DNA from: DASRDR01 sp035550795
GTDB taxonomy: Bacteria > Methylomirabilota > Methylomirabilia > Rokubacteriales > DASRDR01
Length of the DNA stretch: 64,000 nucleotides
Assembly (NCBI GenBank): GCA_035550795.1
Contig: DASZOL010000050.1
Location: 1 to 64,000 of the forward strand
Direction: 5' to 3'
The notes below the pieces were generated by a model. The model was given only the letters and a program-made list of their open reading frames with translations, searched no databases and was not told the DNA's origin. The stretch's first letter is position 1, and every line of letters starts with the position of its first letter. Positions 16,561 to 23,748 of the stretch are shown one piece after another. The translations under genes and the position numbers were made by a program.

Positions 16561-17652
16561 TCAGAAGACGATCAGGCCGCGAGCCAGCGCGCCGGCGGCG
16601 AGGTCCCGGAAGGCCTGGTCTGCTTCGTCGATCGAGTAGCGGCGCGTGATCAGGTCGTCGAGGCGGAGCCTCCCGGCCAGATAGAGCTCCACCAGCCGCG
16701 GAAAGTCCTCGCGGGTGCGGGCGCTCCCGTAGATCGAGCCTCGGATCACGCGCTCCTGGCTCACCAGGGGCTGGATGCTCAGCGGCACGGTGGCCCCCGT
16801 CGGCGGGACGCCGATCATGACCGCGGTCCCTCCGGGGGCCAGGACGTCGATCGCCTGCGCCATCGCGCGGACGTCGCCCACGGCGGCGAAGCTGTAGTCC
16901 GCGCCTCGCCGGGTTATCGCGCGAACGGCCGCCACCGGGTCCTGACGGGACGCGTCGACCACGTGCGTCGCCCCGAACGCTCGCGCGTGCTCGAGTCGCT
17001 CGGCCCGCATGTCCACCGCCACGATCGGATGGGCGGTGACGAGGGCGCCCCCCTGGACGACGTTCAGTCCGACGCCGCCCACGCCGAAAACCGCGACGCC
17101 GGCGCCGGGCGGCACCTGGGCCGTGTTGACGACGGCGCCGACGCCGGTCATGACGGAGCAGCCGATCAGCGCCGCACGGTCGAGTGGCATGTCCGGCCGG
17201 ATGGGAATCGCGCTCGACTCCGCGACCACCGTGCGCGACGCGTAGGTAGCGACGTGGCCGTACTGGTAGACCGGCCGCCCGTCGAACGACAGACGGGTCG
17301 TGCCCTCGGGGAGCACGCCGCGCCCCGGCTGCCGGTTCTCGCAGAGGTTCGGTCGGCCGACGACGCAGTAGTGGCAGCGCCCGCACGTGGGCGCCCAGGA
17401 AAGGACCACGTGATCGCCGGGCCCGAGATGCCGGACGCCGGGCCCGATGGCCTCGACGATGCCCGAGCCCTCGTCGCCCAGCACGATCGGGAGCGGAATG
17501 CCCTGCCAGCTGCCGTCGGCCGCGTGGAGGCAGCTGTGGCAGACGCCGCTCGCGACCATGCGGACCAGCACCTCGCCCTCGCGGGGCGGCTCGACCTGGA
17601 GCTCCTCGACGCGAAGGGGGGCGCGCTGCTCGAACAGGACCGGGGCCTTCAT
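16561..17652 (-). CDS. Zinc-dependent alcohol dehydrogenase, class III-like
   Basis: The 363-residue protein is a zinc MDR enzyme close to the S-(hydroxymethyl)glutathione dehydrogenase/benzyl alcohol dehydrogenase branch. The catalytic zinc region is GVCHSCLHAADG with GDEGSG where GHE is usual, the structural zinc cluster is CGRCHYCVVGRPNLC, and the NAD fingerprint is GVGGVG. Asp in place of His in GHE is known within this branch. It starts 14 bases downstream of the DppB-type permease gene. Confidence 0.9.
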   Translation of the reverse strand: MKAPVLFEQRAPLRVEELQVEPPREGEVLVRMVASGVCHSCLHAADGSWQGIPLPIVLGDEGSGIVEAIGPGVRHLGPGDHVVLSWAPTCGRCHYCVVGRPNLCENRQPGRGVLPEGTTRLSFDGRPVYQYGHVATYASRTVVAESSAIPIRPDMPLDRAALIGCSVMTGVGAVVNTAQVPPGAGVAVFGVGGVGLNVVQGGALVTAHPIVAVDMRAERLEHARAFGATHVVDASRQDPVAAVRAITRRGADYSFAAVGDVRAMAQAIDVLAPGGTAVMIGVPPTGATVPLSIQPLVSQERVIRGSIYGSARTREDFPRLVELYLAGRLRLDDLITRRYSIDEADQAFRDLAAGALARGLIVF

Positions 17653-17666
17653 GCTCCTCCTCGGGC

Positions 17667-18620
17667 TCAGTCGCTGTAGCGGATCCGGGGCTCCAGGTAA
17701 CCGTACAACAAGTCGACCGCAAGGTTCACGGCCATGAACAGCACCGCGATGAACAGGATGGTGCTCTGCGTGACCGGGTAGTCCCGCTGGTAGATGGACC
17801 AAAGGACCAGACGCCCGACCCCGGGCAGGGTGAACACCTCCTCCACGACGACCGTGCCGCCCAGCAGGATCCCCAGCTGGAGCCCGACGACCGTCACCAC
17901 CGGGATCATCGCGTTCGTGAGCGCGTGCTTCAGCACGATGGCGCGCCCGGCCAGTCCCTTGGCCAGGGCAGTCCGCACGTAGTCGGAGCGCAGGACGTCG
18001 AGCAGGCACGAGCGCGTCGTCCGCGCGACGTTGGCGGCGGCGGCGGTGCCGAGGCAGAGCGCGGGGAGGATCATGATGGTGAGGTTCCGCCGGGGGTCGG
18101 TCAGGAGGTCCACCCACATGATCGGGGGCATCCACCGGAGGTAGAGCGAGAAGAAGAGGATCAGCATCGTGCCCTGCCAGAAGACCGGCACCGACAGGCC
18201 GAGAAGCGTGCCAACCCGCGTCACGTGGTCGATGGGCCGGTCGCGCCGCACAGCCGAGAGGATGCCCGCTCCCACGCCGAGCACGAAGGCGAACGCAACC
18301 GCGAGCAGGGTCAGCTCGATCGTGACCGGCAGCCGCTCGAGGATCAGCGTCAGCACCGGCTTCCCCGTGCGCCACGACGTGCCCAGGTCCCCCTGCGCGA
18401 GCTGGCCGAGCCAGCGCCCGTACTGGACGTACCAGGGCTGGTCCAGACCGAAGAAGCGCTTGAGCTGGTCCACCATCTGCTGGCTCACGACCGCGTCGGC
18501 GCCGATCATCTGCTCCACGACGGTGCCCGGAATGAGGTGAAGCATGAGGAAGACGAGCACCGTCAGCCCGAGCAGGGTCAGCGCCATCGAGTAGAGGCGG
18601 ACGACGAGGTAGCGGCCCAT
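17667..18620 (-). CDS. ABC transporter permease, DppB type
   Basis: The 317-residue membrane protein is the first of the two permeases of a peptide-type ABC importer. It starts with the MGRYLVVRL helix, has six predicted membrane segments, and carries the cytoplasmic coupling loop DYVRTALAKGLAGRAIVLKH that contacts the ATPase. It ends with YLEPRIRYSD, typical of DppB. Its partner binding protein and DppC-type permease lie upstream, separated by a 417-base gap, an unusual order. No ATPase gene is adjacent. Confidence 0.92.
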   Translation of the reverse strand: MGRYLVVRLYSMALTLLGLTVLVFLMLHLIPGTVVEQMIGADAVVSQQMVDQLKRFFGLDQPWYVQYGRWLGQLAQGDLGTSWRTGKPVLTLILERLPVTIELTLLAVAFAFVLGVGAGILSAVRRDRPIDHVTRVGTLLGLSVPVFWQGTMLILFFSLYLRWMPPIMWVDLLTDPRRNLTIMILPALCLGTAAAANVARTTRSCLLDVLRSDYVRTALAKGLAGRAIVLKHALTNAMIPVVTVVGLQLGILLGGTVVVEEVFTLPGVGRLVLWSIYQRDYPVTQSTILFIAVLFMAVNLAVDLLYGYLEPRIRYSD

Positions 18621-19037
18621 CAGCGCTTCGACATGAGCGTCAGGCCACCTCGACCCGGCCGGCGTCCTGGCGGTCGAAGCTCTCCTCGTGTGCGTCCACC
18701 GCGGGCTTCACCCCGTCGCAGTCCACGGCGATGGCGAGTAGAGCATGCGCGGGCGATCATCGGCGACGCGCGTCCTGACGATCTCCCGGGCGGCGAGCAT
18801 CGCCGCCCGATCGGCGGATTCTGCCGACACGCGATTCTCCTCGTGGGAAGCGGGACCGGCGACCGGCGCTTCGCCTCGCGGCAATTCAGAGCCTGCGGCG
18901 CGCCGATCGGCGAATGCCCCGCCGCCGGAGACGGGCTGCTCGGCCATGCAGCCTATCCCCGCCGGCGGGGCCGGCGACCGAACGACGAGAGATGCGACAC
19001 GTCGTCCGTCGCGCGATTCGGCCGGCCCGAGGTCCGC
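18621..19037. other. 417-base gap within the ABC operon, possible decayed gene
   Basis: The gap lies between the binding-protein stop and the DppB start. On the minus strand two overlapping frames have coding-like, G/C-rich third positions: one runs from 18947 to about 18738 and a second continues to a TGA near 18643, ending in DAGRVEVA. Joining them needs one frameshift near 18740. I recognise no domain, so this may be a broken gene or simple GC bias. A self-complementary CCCCGCCGGCGGGG at 18957-18970 could form a hairpin downstream of the binding-protein gene. Confidence 0.35.
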
Positions 19038-20624
19038 CTACGCCTTCTCGAGCCACACTCCTTCGAAGGCGTAGAGCATGGTGGTCGGGTGCTGCTTCCA
19101 GTTCTTGACGGAGCTCTGGGTGAAGTCGATGTGGTCGGCCGAGAACAGCCACAGGTGCGGCACATTCTCGAGGATCATCACCTGGACCCGATCGTAGATC
19201 TCCTTGCGCTTCTTCTGGTCCATGGTGCGGCGCCCTTCTTCGAGAAGGGCGTCGAGCTCCGGCACGCTCCAGCTGTTCCAGTTCTGGCCCTTGGTAGAGT
19301 GGAGGGCCCGGAAGAACGCGACGTCCGGGTCACCGTAGCCCGGCGTCGTGTTCATGGTCATGTCGAAGTCCTTGGCCAGCCAGCGCTTGATCCACACCGC
19401 GTACTCGACGTTCTCGATCTCGGCGTTGATGCCGATGCGCTTGAGGTTCGCGGCGATGACCGGGGCCCCGTTCACCATGGTGGGGAAGGTGGGGATGACC
19501 CCGAGCTTCACGGTGAAACCGTTAGCGTGGCCGGCGTCGGCCAGGAGCTTCTTGGCCTTGTCGACGTCGGGCTTGTAGTACTTCATCCACTGCTCCTCGG
19601 GGAGCTGCCATTGCCTCATCGGCGCCGTGCACGGGGCGGTGAGCCGCCCGAAGCCGGCGGCGGCTACCTTGAGAACGGCCGCCCGGTCGACGGCGTAACT
19701 GATCGCCTGGCGCACGCGGACATCCTTGAGGGGCCCTCTGCTGGCGTTGATGTTCAGGAAGTCGTAGCCGAGGCGGGACGAGCGATAGCCCGTGAGCGCC
19801 TTCTCGTCCTTCAGCAGGTTCCAGTTCTTGTTGTCCTCGATGAAGGCGTGGTGGATCTGCCCGGTCCGGAGCGCCGCCACGCTGTTCGCCTCGTCGGGGA
19901 TCGTCCGGACGATGACCTCGTCGACGTGCGGCAGCCCCTTCTTGAAGTAGCTCGGGTTCTTCTTGAAGACCATCTGCTGCTCGACCTTCCAGTCGGCGAG
20001 CATGAAGGGCCCCGTGCCCATGGTCATCTTGTTGAGGTCGCCGCCTCCCTTCGACACGCCGGCCTCGCTGATGATGAAGGCGTAGAAGCCGGCGAGGGCA
20101 GGCACCAGGGAGGCGAACGGCTCCTTCGTCTGGAACTTGACCTCGTACTTCCCCGAGGGCTCGACCTTGTCAAGGGCGATGAAGTCGGCCTTTCCCGCCG
20201 CGGACTTCTCGATCAGGCGGTCGAACGTGAACTTGACGTCCGCGGAGGTGAAATCCTGGCCGTCGTGGAACTTGACGCCCTGCCGGAGCTTGAAGGTCCA
20301 GGTGAGCCCGTTGGGGCTCACCGCCCAGGACTCCGCCAGCTCCGGCTGCGGGGTCATGCTCTCGTCGAAGCGGACGAGCTGGTTGTAGGTGAGCGGGGAG
20401 CGCCGGCTCCGGGAGAACGCGGGCACCAACTGGGGGTCGAGGCCGGTCGCCTCGTTGTTCTGGGCGGAGATGACAGTTCCCCCGGGCTTCGGCCCCTGGG
20501 CGGACGCGGTCCGGCCGAGGGCGAGCGCGCCCAGGGCGACGCCGCCCGCCCGGAGGACGTCGCGACGGCTGGGGGTGCCGGCGCCGGCGGCGCCGTGGTC
20601 GAGGTGTCGGTCATGCGTCGTCAT
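19038..20624 (-). CDS. Peptide-type ABC transporter substrate-binding protein (SBP_bac_5), Tat-exported
   Basis: The 528-residue protein is a DppA-like solute receptor. The N-terminus has a twin-arginine signal (SRRDVLRAGG, then a Gly/Ala/Leu stretch ending ASAQ). Family hallmarks include TWTFKLRQGVKFHDGQD, FTFDRLIEKS, and the AISYAVDRAA helix of the second lobe. It lies 28 bases after the DppC-type permease gene and would serve the permeases on both sides. The ligand is unknown; the downstream alcohol dehydrogenases and aldolase suggest a non-peptide substrate is possible. Confidence 0.93.
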   Translation of the reverse strand: MTTHDRHLDHGAAGAGTPSRRDVLRAGGVALGALALGRTASAQGPKPGGTVISAQNNEATGLDPQLVPAFSRSRRSPLTYNQLVRFDESMTPQPELAESWAVSPNGLTWTFKLRQGVKFHDGQDFTSADVKFTFDRLIEKSAAGKADFIALDKVEPSGKYEVKFQTKEPFASLVPALAGFYAFIISEAGVSKGGGDLNKMTMGTGPFMLADWKVEQQMVFKKNPSYFKKGLPHVDEVIVRTIPDEANSVAALRTGQIHHAFIEDNKNWNLLKDEKALTGYRSSRLGYDFLNINASRGPLKDVRVRQAISYAVDRAAVLKVAAAGFGRLTAPCTAPMRQWQLPEEQWMKYYKPDVDKAKKLLADAGHANGFTVKLGVIPTFPTMVNGAPVIAANLKRIGINAEIENVEYAVWIKRWLAKDFDMTMNTTPGYGDPDVAFFRALHSTKGQNWNSWSVPELDALLEEGRRTMDQKKRKEIYDRVQVMILENVPHLWLFSADHIDFTQSSVKNWKQHPTTMLYAFEGVWLEKA

Positions 20625-20652
20625 GGCATGCCTCCTGGGAGCGCGGTGTGGG

Positions 20653-21540
20653 TCATTGGGCGCGCGGGTCGAGCACGTCGCGCAGGCCGTCCCCGAGCAG
20701 GTTGAAGGCGAGCACCGCCGTCACGATTGCGAGGCCGGGGAAGACCGAGATCCAGGGCGCGGTCTCGAGGTACGTCCGGCCCTCGTTGAGCATGTTGCCC
20801 CACGACGGCGTCGGCGGCTGGGCGGAGAGCCCGAGGTAACTCAGCGAGGCCTCGATCAGGATCGCCTGCGAGAACGCCACGGTCCCCTGGACGACGAACG
20901 GCGAGAGCACGTTCGGCAGCACGTGCCGGAGGGCGACCTTTGTGCGGCCGGCGCCGAGCGCGCGCACCGCCTCCACATATTCCTTCTCCCGCTCGGCGAG
21001 GACCGGGCCCCGCATGACGCGGGCGAAGATCGGCGTGTAGACGATCGCGATCGCGATCACCGCGCTGTTGACGCCGGGCCCGCGCATCGCCGCGATCCCG
21101 ACCGAGAGGAGCAGGCCGGGCACGCTGAAGAACACGTCCATCACGCGGCTGACGAGGTTGTCCCAGCGCCCGCCGAGGTAGCCGGCCGCGAGGCCGAGAG
21201 CTCCGCCGACGAGCATTGCGGACACGATCGACACCGCCGCGACGTAGAGCGAGATGCGGGACCCGTAGATCACGCGGCTGAAAACGTCGCGGCCGAGGCG
21301 GTCGGTGCCCATCCAGGCCAGGGTGCCTGGCGCCGCTTCCAGGAGCTCGAAGTTCTGCTCGTCCGGCGCCACGGGTGCGAGGAGATTCGCGAAGATGGCG
21401 ACCGCGAGAATCAGGATCGCCACGACGAGGCCGGCGAGGACGACCGAACTCCTGAGGGCACGCCGGATCCGCCGGCCGAGGCGCGGCGCTTCACGCGGCG
21501 TAGCGAGGGCTACGAGCACGGCTTCGCGTGTGAGCTCCAA
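20653..21540 (-). CDS. ABC transporter permease, DppC type
   Basis: The protein of up to 295 residues is the second permease of the importer. It shows a long N-terminal tail and first helix, the GTDRLGRDVFSRV loop, the coupling loop EYVEAVRALGAGRTKVALRHVLP, and the end FNLLGDGLRDVLDPR, all typical of DppC. The start is uncertain: TTG at 21540 coincides with the predicted RNA start and would be leaderless, while GTG at 21522 would leave an 18-base leader containing GGAG. It is the first gene of a unit that runs down to the acetyltransferase at 11625. Confidence 0.9.
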   Translation of the reverse strand: MELTREAVLVALATPREAPRLGRRIRRALRSSVVLAGLVVAILILAVAIFANLLAPVAPDEQNFELLEAAPGTLAWMGTDRLGRDVFSRVIYGSRISLYVAAVSIVSAMLVGGALGLAAGYLGGRWDNLVSRVMDVFFSVPGLLLSVGIAAMRGPGVNSAVIAIAIVYTPIFARVMRGPVLAEREKEYVEAVRALGAGRTKVALRHVLPNVLSPFVVQGTVAFSQAILIEASLSYLGLSAQPPTPSWGNMLNEGRTYLETAPWISVFPGLAIVTAVLAFNLLGDGLRDVLDPRAQ

Positions 21541-21547
21541 CGTCGCG

Positions 21548-21577
21548 ATGCTAGGCGCGCGCGTCGGGCGCTGTCAA
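21548..21577 (-). promoter_or_regulatory. Promoter of the DppC-SBP-DppB unit
   Basis: On the minus strand a perfect TTGACA (21572-21577) is followed after 18 bases by TAGCAT (21548-21553). The predicted start near 21541 sits at the first possible start codon of the permease gene. Confidence 0.6.
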
Positions 21578-21681
21578 GGCCCGGACCGGCCGGCGTCGAG
21601 CCCGACCCCCGCGGACCGCTGCCCCGGAGTGGCCCGTGGGAGAGGGCTCACGTACCATGGCGGAATGTCTGCGAGGCCATC

Positions 21682-21921
21682 ATGACCGGGATGGACCCGC
21701 TCCCGCCGACCCCGGTTGAGGGCGCGGCCCCGGCGCGCGCTCGCCGGGATCCTCTGCGCGGGGCCCGCGCGGCCGGCGCGCTGGGGAGTCTTCTCCGGGA
21801 CGCGGCCGTGAGGCGGCTCGGCGCCGTGCGGACCGGGATCTATGCCAACATGGAGTCGTGCTTCGCGGTGCGTGCCGCGGCGGCGCGCCGCGATCCTGCC
21901 GCGCACCATTGGGAGGAGTGA
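21682..21921 (+). CDS. Small hypothetical protein, coupled to phosphotriesterase-like gene
   Basis: This 79-residue reading frame has strongly G/C-biased third positions (close to 90% by eye), a GCGAGG site 6 bases before its ATG, and a stop that overlaps the next start as TGATG. These are marks of a real, translationally coupled gene. The product is rich in Ala, Arg and Pro with a C-terminal RTGIYANMESCF segment; I recognise no domain, signal peptide or membrane helix. It could instead be a leader peptide that sets translation of the downstream hydrolase, or chance. Confidence 0.45.
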   Translation: MTGMDPLPPTPVEGAAPARARRDPLRGARAAGALGSLLRDAAVRRLGAVRTGIYANMESCFAVRAAAARRDPAAHHWEE

Positions 21922-22865
21922 TGGCGTCCGTCATGACGGTGACCGGGCCGGTGGAGGCCCGGAACCTCGGCCTCACGCTGGTTCACGAGCACATCTATCT
22001 GGATCTCACCCGGGACGTTCTCGGCCGCAACAGCCTGCTGAACGACCCGGAGCTCGCGTACCGGGAGCTGCTGCTGTACAAGCAAGCGGGTGGGGTGACG
22101 CTCGTGGACCAGACCACGGGCGGGCTCCGGGGACACGATCACGACATCACGCCGACGAAGCACGCGCTCGCCATCCGCGAGATCGCGCGTCGTGTGGGCC
22201 TCCAGATCGTGCTCGGAGCCGGCTGGTATCGGGAGCCGTATTACGAGCGGCGGCTGTGGCGAGCCCGGACCGACCAGATCGCGGAGGAGCTCGAGCGCGA
22301 CGTGACGCAGGGGATCGACGGCACCGACGTCCGGGCCGGCCTCCTGGGCGAGATCGGCTCCCACTTCACGTGGATCTCGCCCGTCGAGGAGCGCGTGTTT
22401 CGTGCCGTGGCGCGCGCCCACCGGCGGACGGGGGTCACGATTGCCACCCACGCCCTCAACTCGCCCGTCGGCCTGGACCAGCTGGACATCCTCCGGGAGG
22501 AGGGCGTGGATCCCCGCCGGGTCATCGTTGGGCACGCGCACTCCTATCCGGTTCACGAGTACCACGTCGCGCTGGCGCGCCGGGGCGCGTTCCTCTCCTT
22601 TGACCGGATGGGCGTCGCGCAGCCGTACGAGCACGAGCGGATGCTCCAGGGGATCAAGGAGCTCGTGGAGGCCGGCCTGGCGGAGCACATCGTGCTGTCG
22701 CAGGACGTGTGCTGGCGGACGGACTACGTCGCCTACGGCGGGCGCGGCTACGCCTTCGTGGCGACCGGGCTGCGCGAGGAGCTCCGGCGCCTGGGGATCG
22801 GCGACGAGGCCTACCACCGGATGACGGTGGACAATCCGCGGCGCGCCCTCACCGGCGAGCCCTGA
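21921..22865 (+). CDS. Phosphotriesterase-family metal-dependent hydrolase
   Basis: The 314-residue protein is an amidohydrolase-superfamily TIM barrel of the phosphotriesterase family. The binuclear metal site is visible: HxH in VHEHIYLD, a bridging Glu in LLGEIGSH (where true phosphotriesterases have a carbamylated Lys), His in ATHAL, His in GHAHSY and Asp in LSQDVCW. Glu-bridged members are often lactonases or carboxylic-ester/amide hydrolases rather than pesticide-degrading enzymes. The start at 21921 has GGGAGGAG before it and overlaps the small upstream frame. An alpha/beta-hydrolase-fold gene follows 47 bases later. Confidence 0.88.
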   Translation: MASVMTVTGPVEARNLGLTLVHEHIYLDLTRDVLGRNSLLNDPELAYRELLLYKQAGGVTLVDQTTGGLRGHDHDITPTKHALAIREIARRVGLQIVLGAGWYREPYYERRLWRARTDQIAEELERDVTQGIDGTDVRAGLLGEIGSHFTWISPVEERVFRAVARAHRRTGVTIATHALNSPVGLDQLDILREEGVDPRRVIVGHAHSYPVHEYHVALARRGAFLSFDRMGVAQPYEHERMLQGIKELVEAGLAEHIVLSQDVCWRTDYVAYGGRGYAFVATGLREELRRLGIGDEAYHRMTVDNPRRALTGEP

Positions 22866-22912
22866 CGAGCGACCGGAGACCGCGCTCGCTCATGCACGGG
22901 GAGGAGCACAAG

Positions 22913-23698
22913 GTGCGCCGAGCGTTCCTGGACACTCCGGAGGGGCAGATCCACTACGTGTCCGCCGGCGCCGGTCCCGCCGTGCTGCTCCTTCACCAGA
23001 CCCCGCGCTCGTGGGATGAGTACCGCGACGTCATTCCCCTCCTGGCGGTCCGGCGCCGCGTCGTCGCGATGGACACCATCGGGTACGGGGAGTCGTACAA
23101 GCCGGCTCGGCGCTGCGACATCGAAGACTACGCCCGGGGCGCCATCGCGCTGCTGGACGGCCTCGGCATCCCGTCGGCGGCCGTCGTCGGCCACCACACG
23201 GGCGCGGTGATCGCAATGGAGCTTGCGGCGGCCTACCCGGAGCGCGTCGAGCGGCTGGTGCTGTCGGCGAGCCCCTTCGTCGACGCGGCGGACCGCGAGC
23301 GCCGCCGCACGGGCGCGCATCGTGTCGACCACGTCGAGGCGAAGCCGGATGGCTCGCATCTGGCCGAGCTCTGGCAGATCCGGCAGCGCTTCTATCCCCA
23401 GGGGCGGCCGGATCTCCTGACGCGCTTCGCTGTCGACGCGCTCCGGGCGGGGGAGAAGATCGTGGAGGGGCACGGCGCGTGCAGCCGGTACCGCATGGAA
23501 GAGAAGATCGGGCGCGTGCGCTGCCCGACGCTTGTCACCTGCGGGACGGAGGATCCGTACGCGTTCCCGAAGGCGGCGCTGGTCGCGCGGCACATCTCCG
23601 GAAGCCGCCTCGCGCCGATCGCCGGGGGCACCGTCGCGCTCGTGGACGAGATGCCGGAGGCCTTCGCCCGGCTGGTGCTGGACTTCCTGCAGGAGTAG
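22913..23698 (+). CDS. Alpha/beta-hydrolase-fold protein with altered nucleophile motif
   Basis: The 261-residue protein has the alpha/beta-hydrolase fold, with LLLHQTPRSWDEY as the oxyanion strand and ELAAAYPERVERLVLSASP after the elbow. The nucleophile elbow reads GHHTG (residues 93-97), placing His at the position normally held by Ser, Cys or Asp. The C-terminal loop reads GGTVAL where GH is usual, so the catalytic His also seems absent. The GTG start at 22913 is chosen because GGGGAGGAG lies 7 bases upstream; an ATG at 22892 has none. It probably acts with the adjacent phosphotriesterase-like enzyme, perhaps with different chemistry or a binding role. Confidence 0.85.
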   Translation: MRRAFLDTPEGQIHYVSAGAGPAVLLLHQTPRSWDEYRDVIPLLAVRRRVVAMDTIGYGESYKPARRCDIEDYARGAIALLDGLGIPSAAVVGHHTGAVIAMELAAAYPERVERLVLSASPFVDAADRERRRTGAHRVDHVEAKPDGSHLAELWQIRQRFYPQGRPDLLTRFAVDALRAGEKIVEGHGACSRYRMEEKIGRVRCPTLVTCGTEDPYAFPKAALVARHISGSRLAPIAGGTVALVDEMPEAFARLVLDFLQE

Positions 23699-23748
23699 GT
23701 GGATCGCCTGAGCGCCTCGGCGGCGACGCCGTGTCTTGCCGGGGCGGG

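Noticed and set aside
17925..20705. A 926-codon plus-strand open frame
   Set aside because: It lies opposite the DppB and binding-protein genes, has no domain, and shows the composition of a shadow frame.
22005..22790. Organophosphate-degrading phosphotriesterase
   Set aside because: The bridging ligand is Glu (GEIG) rather than carbamylated Lys, which points to the lactonase-like or unknown branch rather than to pesticide hydrolysis.
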